This document shows, piece by piece, positions 27,163 to 42,500 of a stretch of DNA of 64,000 bases. Made by a program: the position numbers and the translations under genes. The DNA comes from Paramecium octaurelia. Lineage: Eukaryota; Ciliophora; Oligohymenophorea; Peniculida; Parameciidae. The notes beneath the pieces were generated by a model. The model was given only the letters and a program-made list of their open reading frames with translations. It searched no databases and was not told the origin of the DNA. The stretch covers positions 6,964-70,963 of the forward strand of contig CAJJDP010000054.1 in assembly GCA_905182995.1 (NCBI GenBank), written 5' to 3'. Within the stretch, counting starts at the first letter, position 1; each line of letters begins with the position of its first letter.

Positions 27163-27557
27163 AAAACAGGAGATGAAATTGATCTAAATTATAGAAAATT
27201 AATAGTCATTATCATTCATATGTTACCTTTTTGTAATATAATCTCTGTGCTATTATTCAATAGAATTTGAGCATTCCTTACAATTGAGATAATAAACAAC
27301 TTTCTCTTAATCTAGTTATATATATGAAAATTCTTTAGACCTTCTAGAACAAAACAATTAATTCTATATACTCCAAATTTTCATAAGAAGTAAAAATCTC
27401 GTTCGCCCATCATGATTTGAGATAGTATTTGAGGATACCAATTATTTTTTAGGCCTAGAAAATCAATATTTTATAGTAGATCTAGAAGAATTCATTAATT
27501 CTATGAGTTTAAATTTGTAGAAAATGTCAATTATCTTAATTATTATTATTAATTCAT
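27163..27557. other. intergenic region upstream of giant AAA gene
   Basis: 395 bp between two plus-strand genes, AT-rich, with stops in all frames (including TGA at 27504-27506 in the frame of the downstream gene, which fixes its start below). No gene seen. Confidence 0.4.
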
Positions 27558-30500
27558 ATGAGTATGATATTCTAGGCATCGAATGCTTAACAAATATCGC
27601 TAAGTAATTCAAAGGTGAATATTTTATCGAAGAATAAATCAGACTCAGAAATATTAATATTTGATTCTGATTGCCTGGTTTTTAGGGAGTACTAATTAAC
27701 TAATGTAAATATTTAAAGTGTAGTCTGTGATCCAAACTTATAATTTCTACTTATGTTTGAAGAAAAAGAACAGGATAAATTAACTAATCTTTATTCTGCA
27801 TAATTAGAAAAATCTTTTACTCCTGTCACAAAGATACAAATTCCAACTACTCAGTTAAGGTTGGTTGATTGGTGCAATAGCAGAATTTGTGCACTCATTT
27901 TTAAGAATGACCTAGTGCTATATGATATTTTTTTAAATAAAGTCATCAAGAAAATATAATCAGATTTCAATTAAATCCAGCAATTTACAATATCTAAGAA
28001 ATTTGATTAAATTCTTTGTGAATTTCAATAAAATAATCTTAACTCCATTTGTTTAGTAATTGCTGTAGAAAATTAAACAGAAGTCTAAAGGTTTGATAAT
28101 TGTGTCTCCTGCAAAATAATAGAAGAATAAGACAAAAATTCATTTCTTTTGATCCAAAACAAATCAAATTAGTTGGTTATAATTCTAGCAAAATTTGAAG
28201 ATGGATTTTAAATCGATAAAGAGATTCAGCAAAATCTATTAGATACTCCTTAAAACATTAAGAAGGTTGGATTTAGAAAAAAGAAAATGGAGCTACTCTT
28301 ACTTGACTCATCCTAAACCTTGCATATTTATTCAATTAACGCAAACTTCTAAATGCAGTAAAAAATCAAAAGCATTCCTAATATACTTTAATTTAACGTT
28401 TCTCTTTTAGACGAAAACTTAATGATGTTAGACAATAAAAACCAATTATTACTTGAAAATTTGCCTCCTGATATATAAATAAGACCCCCATATCCAACAT
28501 AATCCTTGACAATAGCTTCTCAAGTCAAAAAGAGAGCTTTGTAAGGAATTTTAACTGATGTAAACAAAGCATAATCAACAGAACTCTTGATATAGTAATA
28601 TCAGTAAGATTTTGAGAACTTAAATCCAAAATTTACAACCTTAGTAAACCTAAATGCCTAGTTTAGGTTTTTACCTTTAGTAGATTATAGAGTTTTAAAC
28701 CTTAATTATCAGACGAATTCAAAATTAAAGGAACTGGTTCCTAAGATGGAGAATTACGCTGAAACTCAAAGCGTAAAGAAACATTTACTTTAATTGGAAA
28801 CTGCTATCAATGGAGATAATCCAATCTTATGTGAAGGCAGTGCTGCATGTGGTAAGACGTCGATAATTTAATATTTGGCTTATAAAAATAAGTAGCCATT
28901 AATAATAATGAATTTGAGTTCATTTACGTAAATTTCTGATTTTATTGGCAAAGTTGAAATTCTACCAGGATTTAAATTTGAATTCTAACCAGGCCCTTTC
29001 GCCTAAGCTGTATAAGAGGGTTCATGGATCCTTTTAGACGAGGCAAATTTAGCGAGTGATTCAATACTAAGAGTTATTGAAGATGTTCTTGAGCTTGGAT
29101 ATATCACTTTATATGGCAGTTCGATAAATTCTCATGTAGATTAAATAGACGGAACTTTAATAATAAAGAAACATTAAAATTTTAAACTCTTTTTAACCTA
29201 AAATCCAGCAACTGATTCAAAGTTTGCAGCATCTAGAAATATCTTTTCTCCATCTTTGATGAGCCAATTCATTCCAATAAAGTTTGAGTCCATGAGTATG
29301 AATGATTTAAATTTCATTGTTGACTAAATTTTAGTCTCAAAGTTACAAGAAATGAAGTAATAGCCAGAGCAAAAGATATCTATTTAATAATTATCCTTTC
29401 TGATTATGATGATTTATGAAGAAATTAAATTGAAAAATATGGATGATGGACTCTTTACCTTAAGAGATATAGTTTAAATTATTGATTTCATTTTTGTTTC
29501 ATTTGAATAAGACAGGGACAAAATATTTGAATTATTGCCTCTAAAAGATTGTATGAAATTAATATCAACATAATTCATTTATTTAAAAAAGAATCGTGAT
29601 CTTATAAATTATCAAATAGATCAAAACAAATTTATAGCTGATACAAATGATGCATTTGATTAAACAAAATCTTAGAGGGATACTGAAATTATGAATTGGA
29701 ACAATACGAATGAGTTAAAGGTTCTCTCATTTCATGAAACATTATTTTCAATGTTGACCTTATGCTACAAAACAAAGAGAGCAGCATTAGTAGTGGGATA
29801 ATAATTTTGTGGAAAATTATCAAGCATTCTTCTTTGGTTAAAATTTCAGAAGATAGATAAATATGAAATACTGGAATTATCCTCTAGTACAAATGCGGAA
29901 GATTTATTTGGAAAGTATCAACCTACTTAGAATGGATTTGAATTCATTATAGGACCAGTTACCAGATGTTTTCATCAAGGGAAGGTGTTAATCCTCACTA
30001 ATTTTGAAGCCCCAGATTGTGCCTTAACAGAATCGTTAAATGGAATTTTGGAAAAGAAATTTCTTTAATTATTGGTGTAGAATGAAAAATACCAAAGACA
30101 CTAAGATTTTGCTGTGATTGCAGTTTCATCTGATTTTCATGAATTAGATAAAAAAATCACTCCAGCCTTAAAAAGCAGATTCTTAAGCTTTTTCTTAGAA
30201 TTTCAAGTAACTTAAGATGATATAATTTAATTATTTTAATCAGTAAATTTACCATCTGATATAAACTTTGTAAGAGATATTACTACCAAATTAATGGCAG
30301 GGAATAATGGTAAGACTTCATCAAATTTAGAAACATAAATTGAATAAATACAATTGAACAAAATAATCAGATTCTTAAAGCCAATCAAGGAAATCTAGAA
30401 ATTCGCTGAAGCTCAATTTAAGATGAATTTGTAATAAAAAGTCATAGAATGTATAGATTTCTTTATTGCTTTGAGTTTACAAGATAATAAGTCTCTTTTA

Positions 30501-33500
30501 AGTGAATAAATATAAGTACCTCTTCATTATTAGTAATTATAATCAAAAGATAGTAAGAAAAACAATTTTGTTGTAACTCCATCAAGGAAAATTGTCTCAG
30601 ATATAATTGCAGTAGCTGTAGCTGCTAAAATACCTTTGGTTTTATAGGGAACAGCAGGAGTTGGAAAAACAAAAGTAATATCTACATTTTAATAAACATG
30701 CAAATTATTTGAATCAACTACTTTTCATTATATAAATTTGAATTAAAATACAGATGTTAATGATCTAATGGGATAATATGTATCATCATGCAACTAAGAT
30801 AAGAAGGAGTTTATACTAAAAAAAGGCCCATTGTATTTAGGAATGGAGTAAGGTGGAATAGTGTTAATAGATGAAGCAAACCTTTCAGATGCAAGTTTAC
30901 TTAACTTTTTAGCATCTGTAGCAAAGTATCCTTCAGAATTTCAAGATCCTATTTCAAATAAAGTTATAAAGGTTCATGAAAATTTTCGAATCTTTTTCGC
31001 ATAGAATCCTCCCTCTTATAATGGTAGGACTGAGCTCCCAAAAACATTAGCTTCTAAAGTTATAGTAGTTGAAGTTCCTAATTATCCTTATGAAGAAGTA
31101 ATTAAAATTTGCACAGAATCACAACTAAGTAAAAAGAAAGATAGTTAAGATTGCATCAAAAAAGGTATGGAATATTTTCTAACCAAATTAATACCGTATC
31201 CAAAAGACGGTAATGAAAATCTCTTAAATTTCAATGGAACCTAATTTACTTTAAGACAATTCATAAGATTTAGAAATCGTTTGGAGAAAACAAATTTTTC
31301 CACTAAATAACCTAATTGGGAAAACCAATTACAATTACATTAGATAATTCTTTTTCCTAAAAATGCCTCTGAAGAATAAGATTTAGAATGTAAAATTGAA
31401 TATAAACAATAAACCATTATTTTTTCAATAAAAAATCAACAGGCTGAGATATCGATACCATTTTAACTTGCCAAAAATTACCAGAATCATTAATCTGCAG
31501 AATAAAATCTAAACTCTATTTAAAGATTAGTCTTATGTAAAATAGCATTTAGTTGTTATTTTAGAGAAAATATTTTAATTGTGGGGAAAACATCATCAAA
31601 AACATACTTATCCTAACTATTTGCCTAACTAGTAGAGTTTTAGAATCCTTATCCATTTGAATTAATGTACATCAATTAATAAACTGAGATAACGGACTTA
31701 ATTGGGAGTATGGAATCTCATAACCAAGAATCTTATGAAAAATATTGTTAAAATTTAATTAAGAAACTTGATAAAGATGAATAGAATATAAATTAAAATG
31801 AAATAAATATCGAAAGCAGATTTAAATAATTGAATGATAAATATTAATAACCTTAGTTCTTTGATCAAGTTTTCAAAAATATTGGTAACTAATTCCCTTT
31901 TATTGAAAGAGGATTAACATTTAATGCTAGATTTGGAGGTGTTGTCTGTTTAAAAAACATATCCATGGCAGATTAATCAGTTATAGAGGGATTGAATGCA
32001 TTATTGGAAATAGAGCCACACTTTATTGTAAATGGATAAGAGATTAAATTACATAATGAATTTTTTGTAATAGCATTATTAAATACTAATTTTGGAGGTT
32101 AATTAAGCGATGCATTGTAATCAAGACTAACAAAAATCAAAATATCAGTTCCATAACTAATTAATTCTACAAAAATACTAGACATTTCTTATTAGAAATT
32201 TATATAAAGTAAAATTAAAAATTAGGTTGAGAGTGATCAAATAATTAAGTTTGTTTAGGATGTTTTAATAAGGACTAAAGAATTTAAAGGAGTGTACTAT
32301 GAAAATATATCTGATCGTAAATTCTATTAATGGATGAGTTTTTTGAATTTGGATATAGATGCTACTCACTTATAAAAATTAGCATTAGGATTTTAATTTA
32401 CTATTCTGGACAAATATAGAATAACTTTTGAAGAAGTCATTAATGATGCTAATTACTAGGAACATTACAAACAAGCTTAAAACAAAATTTAAGAAAAATT
32501 AAAAGATAAATAGTTTTTCAATTCTCCAAAAATCATCATGAATCCGTCCACAATAAAAATATTACAAAGAATATACTCAGCAATTACTACAAATTATATA
32601 CCTTGCCTTATTGGACCACCAGGAGTTGGAAAATCTGCAATTGCTTCAGAATTTGCCACTATAATTAAAAAGGAACACTGTAGAGTTTGTTGTTCGGATT
32701 CTTTAAGCGTTGAAGATCTATTTGGGTCTTATGCTCCAAAGATTGACAATGATCAAATAGCATTTACATTTCAAGAAGGATATCTAGCTTAAGCATTATC
32801 ACAGAAGAGCTTAATATTATTCGATGAAGTTAATTTAGCATCTCCTGAAGTTTTAAGTACACTTTAGGCTTTATTTAACACAGATGAAAAGGAGATTAGA
32901 ATAAAAGATAGTAGATTAAATAAAGATAAATGTGTATTTTTATGCTCAATGAATCCCACTTCATATGAAGGGAGAAAAGACTTACCTTTATGTATTTCGA
33001 ATTTATTGTGTGATGTTTATATTGAAGCATTCAGCATAGATTAAGTTTTAGATATATTTTAATAGAGATATAAAAATGAAATTAAACATTTATAAAATAA
33101 TGGAGTTAATTTTTAATTGATGTTGGATTTACACAAAGAGCTTGCTTTATTGGCATAATAAAAAATGCAATCGAATTATGACTTTAATATTAGATTTTTG
33201 GAGAATCTATTGTAACTTTTCAGCTAATAAATTTTGGAGTAGAGATAAAAATTAAATGATGAAAAACTTTAATTAGAATTAATAATTGTTTGTTTAGATA
33301 TGATATATGTATAGCACTTTTATAAAACGGAGTTTAGTAAATAAGTGATAAAAATAATCTTAGATAAGTTTGGTTTAAGTGAAGAAGAATGGATCAATAG
33401 AAGAGTCTTTTTAGAGCAAAATGCAAACATTATAAGAATAAGCAGATAAATTGAAAAAGATTTTAAACCACTATTCAATTTTATCCTATCAAATTAAGTA

Positions 33501-36500
33501 CCTCCTTAAATTTCCAATAATTCATTAGTTATAAACTTATAAAATTCAGGCATTTTTGAAAAGCTGTTTATAGCTATTCATTCAAAGAAAGTAATATTAT
33601 GTTAAGGAGATGTCTCATCAGGAAAAACTTCCTGCATTATCAAATTGGCTAATCTTTTAAACCAAAGATTTATTCTACTGCCAATCCATTGCGATTTAGA
33701 AACTGATGATTTACTTGGGAATTTCGCTTTAGTTGACCCTAATTACGATGAAATTTAATAAGAATTAGAGAGGATTGCTTTGAAATAAAGATAGAAATTT
33801 ATAAATAATAAAAAATAAAAATAGGGGATGAATATGAAATATATCGAAGGAGTATTAAAAGTTTGTTGTAAATTTGGATATTGGTTAATTTTAGACAATA
33901 TTAATTTAGCAAGAGCTGAAATAGTTGAACGATTGAATTCTTTGGGAGAAGATTCACCTCGCTTATTTAATAATGAGTTTGGAGACTCGAATTCCTGTAT
34001 CATTCCTCATAAGAATTTTCGTTTAATATGTATATAAAATCCCTCCAGAGAGGACTAACATATATTATCTCCTGCCTTTTATAATCGATGTATTAAAATT
34101 AACTTTTCAATTGATATTGCTGATAATTATATAGATGTTATTGAAATTTTGACTAGAAGTGGTTTGGGATAGTAGCTTTAATTAGAAGATACTGTTATTT
34201 TGGCAAGTAATATATTGAACTAAATAATCTTTATTTAGGAATAATCTAAGTGTTTAATTAATCTAAGGAGTATTATCAAAGCTTTTAGGATGATTTAAGA
34301 AAACGGATTAAAATATTATGATTAAACAATGGAGATCCTTTTCGGATCAGACTTTAAGGAATGTAAAAATCATCCTGATTTTCCAATTTTTGATTTCAAT
34401 CATCAACTTCAAGTTGATTAAATTATTGAAAAATATAATGATACAATCTTAAATAAATTAGTGTCTAATTCCTTTTAAATTGTTAACCACGACTAAACTA
34501 AAAGATGGTTGGATTTAAAAAACTTAAGTTAATTTTTAAAAAAATAATTGTCAAATAATGATATTTAAAATTATTAGAGTTTTATTGAGGGTATCAGTAG
34601 ATAAATATTGCTGGTAAATTTTTAAACAGAAAACTAATATGACTTAGGTTGTTATGAAATTCAAGTAAATGGAGAGTTAATTATTTAATTATGTTAGGAA
34701 ACTCTGAAGATTGAACCTACTTTCTTGTCTTTATACATTAAAGGCAAAGAATTGTTAAAATTTATAATGAAGTCAAAATGTTAATTTTAGGGATATACGT
34801 TTTTAGCTGAAGCAAGATTGAATCCTGGAGGTTAATTGTAAATTTAATATTAATAATCTAATGATTTATCTTTGGTTCCTTTGATTAAATCCCTTATCGG
34901 GCCATCTTAAGAATAATTTTTTAAGACTTTTAAACACCTTTTATCAAAATCAGACATGGAATGTTTATTGCTCCTAAATCAAGATTTAGAAATCATTTTA
35001 AATTTCAGTTTAAATGACTACAACTTTCCTAATATCAATTTGAAATTAAAAGATATATCTGGAAAATTTGCCTCAAATAAGGAAAATATCATTACTTAAT
35101 TTTAACTAAGTTGTGATCTGCATCTTGAATTAAATTATTATTTTATCAAACAAGGATATTTTGGTAGAATAAATGATTTAATTTCAAATAGAGGAGAAAT
35201 ATGTATTCCATAATAAAATTTAGTTAATATTTTTTTGGAATCTGGTTGTTTTAGTTTAATTTCTAATATTGATGTTACTTTTTGTGAAAATTTTGTACCA
35301 TATATCGATTTTGAAGAAAGAAGGGTAGAAATACAACTTAGATGTGAAAAACCAATTTAAATTTATAAGTTACCATTTTGGATTAAAATTAATAAAATAG
35401 TTACAAATATCGAACTAAAATAACCAATTGCTTTAAATGGAAGTATTGAATTTGCATTTCAGTTTCTAGATTAAGATATTGGTATTTTATTTGGAATAAT
35501 TCAAAAAAACTCAATGATATTCTAATTAACTGAATAATTGCCTCAAGGATAACACTAAATTTATTATGATAAAATAATTTAAAAATTTTTCTAGAATTAT
35601 TTTGAAAACAACAATATTTTTCTATCTTAGTTATCAAAAAGTAAAGCTACAACATTAAAGAAACTTGATATTATCACTGATGGAATTTATTGGAATTTTT
35701 AAATAATTATTGAGTTTGTTTGGAATATTGAAATTTTTGAGAAAATAAATTTCTAAATAAAAAGTATGCAAATATATTCCCACATTGATTCCAAAATTGC
35801 ATCATTTACAATAGGTTTCACTGTTGAAATTCTTACGCTTATAATTGAAGTAGAATTAGAGTTTGATTTTTTGAGATTGTTTTGCAAAGATTTAGGAAAG
35901 TGTCTAACTATGAAATTAAAAAAAGGGATGAACTCCCCAAAATTAAAACATATTATTTCTGCTTTTTCAAGTGATTTGGAAAAGAAGTTATCATAAGTGA
36001 AAGGGTTTGATGAAATTGAAACAATAAAATTTGAATAAGAGAATTTTGAATCATTTTTAAATTTGGATTAATTTGAAAAATTAGGAAAAGAACTTTAATA
36101 GTTATTTTAAATGCAAGAACATAAAATGCAATCTCAAGGTTATAATTTTGAAGAGGCAAAATCAAAATAAAAAAAATTTTAAACTGATTTAGATAAAAAA
36201 ATAGCATAAAATTTAAAATAAAAGTAAGATGAAAAAATAGCTTAAGAGTTAGAATAAAAGTAAGAAGCAAAGGATAAAAAAAATTAGAATTAAGAGCAAA
36301 CTTACGAATCAATGATAATTTGGGATAATTCAGTTTGGTTGAAATTTAGTGTAGGTCTATTGAGTCGACGGAAAATATCTGAATTTTTAACTCTTTGTGA
36401 CTGCTATTTAACAATTTTTGGATCTGATAAAGGATTTTGGCTTATTTTGAAAGGATTAATAACATTAAAAGGATTTCCTCTAAATACCTTTGAACTTTAG

Positions 36501-39500
36501 TTAACTCCTACAGGATCGCTAAATTTAGAAATAGAAGATAAATCTTTACAAATGTCAATCGATCCTTTCAAATTAGGTTTTGGTTTGCTTGGACGTTAAT
36601 TTGAAGGAATAGATATATTTCCAAGAGTAAATCATATTGCATACTTTAATTACAATATTATATCTTAAGAATTTGAAGGTGATTTAAATGTTGTGAAAGA
36701 AGATATTATAAACAAGTACACTGGCTTAACTTTTGAAAAAATACAATTAACATTTTAATAATCCGAGAAACGAAATGAAGGTTATGCTGATTTAAAAGTA
36801 AAATTGCTGTTTTTTCAGCAGGAAGTTGATTTTCTTTTAAAATTTTAAGACTATCTAAGTTAAGAATCAAATCCAAATTATTAGCTAAATTTTCATTCTT
36901 TTATAATCGAGAAGTTTAGTCTGAATTAATTCATAAATAATAGTGTAGGAATAGATATTATTGAAAAGGATGCAAAGTTTGAGGTTCAGGATTTTTCTTT
37001 TTCTTTATTATTAGAAAAGCATTAAGAGTGGGAATATATAATCAAATTATTTATAGCAAATAGTTAATGTAAAATTTTTAATTTAGTAAACCTCTAAGAA
37101 TTAAATGGATATCTAGTTTATAGGAAAAATAGTTGGTAAGAAACTTGTTTATCAGGAATATGTAGAATAGGTTAATTCCTTTTAGGTTCCTTTGACCTCA
37201 TGTTCAGTTAAAGTTGGAAAGAATTCTATTGTAAATTCTAATTAGCTTCTAATTTTAGTATGAAATAATTTTTTTTGGCTGTTTTTAATAAAGAAATAGA
37301 CATTGTATTTGCTAGGAAAATAAATTATGATGATTTAAATGTTGATCTGATATTGAGGAATCGTAATACCTCATTTAAACTTTCATATGGAGTATCTACT
37401 TATCCTTTGACAAATGCTTTAACATTGGATAATATTGAATTAACTTTTGAGATAAGTGATGATACTAAACTTGAGAAAACTTCATATTTGTCGTTTGAAT
37501 TGAATTTATTTTCTCATAATGATTTTAGAACAGAATTCCAAATAGATCTATTAGAGAAAACAAAAAAATTTGAATTTAATTTTAATTTAGAACAAAATTT
37601 ACTTAAATTTCTAGAAATTTTGAATTCTTATTATGACTTTAAGTTACCTATATTTTCTAGTGATTTTTAAAAAAAATATTTGGATCTTTTATGTACATTA
37701 AAACTTAGCAAGACATATTAATTTTAGAGTTTACTCCTTGAATGTAAGGAAAATTTATCCATCAGAAATGGTATCGCATAATTTAAATAAATTACTCTAA
37801 AATTGGAAATCAATTCAAAATCAACAAAATTAAACATGTAATTTGATGTAAATATTTTTGAAATTCCATTTACTCTTTAATATGACTAAGGAGAAAAAAA
37901 ATTCAAATTTTGTAAGATGTAGGACAAGATAATGCTAAGAGGAATAGAAATATTTTCTTACATTTAGAAAAAAGATGGAGTTCATTTAACAGAATGTGAG
38001 GAATATGAAAGATATGCAAGATTTAACATTCTGAGTGAACAACTAATAATAACTGACTTAATTATTCAAAAGGACAAAATATTTGTTAAACTAACAGAAT
38101 CATCTCGTAATATCAATCTTTATTTAAGTGTTAATAATTATCCAGCTATTTTCTAATATTCATTTGATAATAATAGTAAGTTTAAGTATATATTTAAATA
38201 TTTAAGTGAATTTGATTATGCTTTTAAATTAAAAAAAGCAGATTGCTTACTTATATATACTAATAAAAATGGAAATGTTATTTTCAAGGAATTGTAGGAA
38301 AATACAAATTATGTAAATTACTTGAAACTTATTGAAAAGGGAGAAATAAATAAGCAAGAATTAAGTTGGTTTGCGAATTGTACTGCACAAGTAAAATAAG
38401 AGATCAAAAATAATTTTTTTTTTCTACCATAAGAATTCGATTTATAAATTTAATATTAGAATCTAAAAGTTCTTCAGGCTCAAAGTCCAGTACTTTCCTT
38501 TGAAAATACAAATATTAAATGTTCACTTCAAGTGAAATCAGAAGCTCTTCCAAGTTATAAAATTTATCTTGAATTGACATAATTTTATAAAGATTTTGGA
38601 AGCCTAACATATAAAGGTTATATTTAGATTGGGTAAGAATCATAAGAAGATCATTTTGAGCTTGTTTATAATAAGGCTTTTCGAATAATTAGGTTGAGTT
38701 TAAAGGGAAAATGTTAATTTAGAGTAAAAAATTATTAGATAACTGAATTTTTAGGAAATTTAACTGGGGAAATAGACGAAAGTAAGGTAAATCTCATTCT
38801 TTTTAATTATTATCATTTTATTCCTAAGGCATGGGTTGTTGAAATTTCAAACTCAAATCTATACAGCTCTATGGCTATATTCGACATGGCTAAAAGTTTT
38901 CCAGCAACTCTTTTTGAATTCTTTATGAAAACAGAAAGAATATTTTTTTTTTACGGGGAGATTGATTTAGATCGGAGTAATCCAAAGTTTCCTGAAGAAA
39001 TAATGCGCAAGTTAAAGGATACTAAGTTTCATACACTTTTGTAAAAATTTGATAAATTAAATTTTTCCAATTTTAAAATTGAATTATAGGATTTAGAGGA
39101 AACTCCATTATCGTGGAAAAAATATAAACCTGTTTTCATATTTGTAGAAGACTTAGAAGAAAAATTACATTTTGCTACATCTAGTTCTCTATTTTTCAAC
39201 AATGGAGATATATATACTGGAAAAGGTTGGGGTAAATTTAGCATAAGTGGTTTTGAATTTGAAATGAGTTTAGATTACAATATTGATGTAAAAAATGATT
39301 GCTTTGATTCAACAGCAGAAGTATATTCTAAATTCTTTGGGTTTTCTTTTACTACATGCACAGCATTGATATTAGGGTAAGGTTTTTCTTTATTTCATGT
39401 TATCTAATGGGAAAAATTCTAATTGAATCTAAGTTTAGATCTGTAACTAATTAGACCTAGAATAAAAGGAACTTTGGAATTAGATATAGGTTCCCTTTTC

Positions 39501-42500
39501 GATTTAAATTTTAAATGGATTCAGTTCAAATATGTAGGATTTGAAATTATTGGCGATTATTTATATGGAACAGCTGTACATTGTATAATTTCATTTTCAT
39601 TTTGTTAAAAAGGAGAGCATCGTGTTAGGAAGCCAATTTCTTGGAATGAGTAATAAATTTTTAATGTATTAAATCTAGTAAGAGAGACTTATGTAAAATT
39701 TATGGAAAACATATGTGAGAAAGCAATGGTTATTTTTGGTTTTAAAAAAATATTATTTGATGCCGGATTTTTGTTGAAGCTTGATGATTATGTAGTTAAA
39801 AAAGTGATTTGCAACTAATAAAAAGAAATTAAGGAGCTAATGAAAGAAATTGATATTGACGTTTCTGGTGATATTGCAAAAATACAAGATGAAGTCGAAA
39901 AATATGAAAAAGAAAAAAAAGAAGAAGATGAAAAAGAAATAGAAAAAATGAAATAAAAAATCTTAAACTAGAGAGAATGCCAAAAAGTTTAAAAAGATGA
40001 AAATAAGAAATCTAAAGAAGACAAATAAGAATCAAACGAAAAGTAACATAAATAAAATAAAAATTAATAAGAATATGAATAGGATGGGAGTGAAAATAAT
40101 TAAATAAAAAAAAATTAAAATAAGTCCAAATAATATAATCAAGACCAAAGAAAAGATGAAAATGAAAGAAAATAGAAGGAATCGGAAAAAGTATATAAGA
40201 ATGGAAATTATAATGAAAATAACAAATAAGATTGTAGATAAGATATAAATAAAAATTCAGAATAGTAGGAAAAAAGTAAAGATAACAATTAATAAAAATA
40301 ATAAGAACAATAAAAATCGAATAAAACAAAAGATTAAAATACAAATTCATCATCTATTAATAATGGACAATAGACATCATCATCATCAAATACTAATAAT
40401 GGATAATAGTCATCATCATCATCAAATACTAATAATGGATAATAGACATCATCATCATCAAATACTAATAATGGATAATAGACATCATCATCATCAAATA
40501 CTAATAATGGATAATAGACATCATCATCATCAAATACTAATAATGGATAATAGACATCATCATCATCAAATACTAATAATGGATAATAGACATCATCATC
40601 ATCAAATACTAATAATGGATAATAGACATCATCATCATCAAATACTAATAATGGATAATAGACATCATCATCATCAAATACTAATAATGGATAATAGACA
40701 TCATCATCATCAAATACTAATAATGGATAATAGACATCATCATCATCAAATACTAATAATGGATAATAGACATCATCATCATCAAATACTAATAATGGAT
40801 AATAGACATCATCATCATCAAATACTAATAATGGATAATAGACATCATCATCATCAAATACTAATAATGGATAATAGACATCATCATCATCAAATACTAA
40901 TAATGGATAATAGACATCATCATCATCAAATACTAATAATGGATAATAGACATCATCATCATCAAATACTAATAATGGATAATAGACATCATCATCATCA
41001 AATACTAATAATGGATAATAGACATCATCATCATCAAATACTAATAATGGATAATAGACATCATCATCATCAAATACTAATAATGGATAATAGACATCAT
41101 CATCATCAAATACTAATAATGGATAATAGACATCATCATCATCAAATACTAATAATGGATAATAGACATCATCATCATCAAATACTAATAATGGATAATA
41201 GACATCATCATCATCAAATACTAATAATGGATAATAGACATCATCATCATCAAATACTAATAATGGATAATAGACATCATCATCATCAAATACTAATAAT
41301 GGATAATAGACATCATCATCATCAAATACTAATAATGGATAATAGACATCATCATCATCAAATACTAATAATGGATAATAGACATCATCATCATCAAATA
41401 CTAATAATGGATAATAGACATCATCATCATCAAATACTAATAATGGATAATAGACATCATCATCATCAAATACTAATAATGGATAATAGACATCATCATC
41501 ATCAAATACTAATAATGGATAATAGACATCATCATCATCAAATACTAATAATGGATAATAGACATCATCATCATCAAATACTAATAATGGATAATAGACA
41601 TCATCATCATCAAATACTAATAATGGATAATAGACATCATCATCATCAAATACTAATAATGGATAATAGACATCATCATCATCAAATACTAATAATGGAT
41701 AATAGACATCATCATCATCAAATACTAATAATGGATAATAGACATCATCATCATCAAATACTAATAATGGATAATAGACATCATCATCATCAAATACTAA
41801 TAATGGATAATAGACATCATCATCATCAAATACTAATAATGGATAATAGACATCATCATCATCAAATACTAATAATGGATAATAGACATCATCATCATCC
41901 AATACTAATAATGGATAATAGATATCATCATCATCAAATACTAATAATGGATAATAGTCATCATCATCATCAAATACTAATATTGGATAATAGACATCAT
42001 CATCATCAAATACTAATAATGGATAATAGATATCATCATCATCAAATACTATTAATGGATAATAGATATCATCATCATCAAATACTAATAATGGATAATA
42101 TACAATATCATTATTATCTAATACTCATATTGTATAATAGACATCAATAGAATTAAATACTCAACACAAACAAGAGTTACTATAATCATAAATTACTAAT
42201 ACTGACTATTAAACATAACCATTCACAAACATTAATCCTTCATAATTAATAAATCAACAATCCATTTCTAGTACTGAATAGTAATAAATAAACATATATA
42301 CAACTTCTACTAGTTCGTATAATTAAACAGATTACAATCCAAATGTTAATTTATAACAAAACCAAAAACTATTAAACCCAATTACTTTAAATATGAATAG
42401 TATTAAAAAATATTTTTTTGAGGATTATTTGGATTCAAATATTTATTTAAAAACCAAAGTCACCAAATCTAATAGTAAAATTAATAATAATTAATCAACT

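Noticed and set aside
40334..42150. Long His-rich (plus strand) and Asp/Tyr-rich (minus strand) frames across the 36-bp array
   Set aside because: They are alternative frames of the tandem repeat. Only the Ser/Asn/Gln frame is continuous with conserved domains on both sides.
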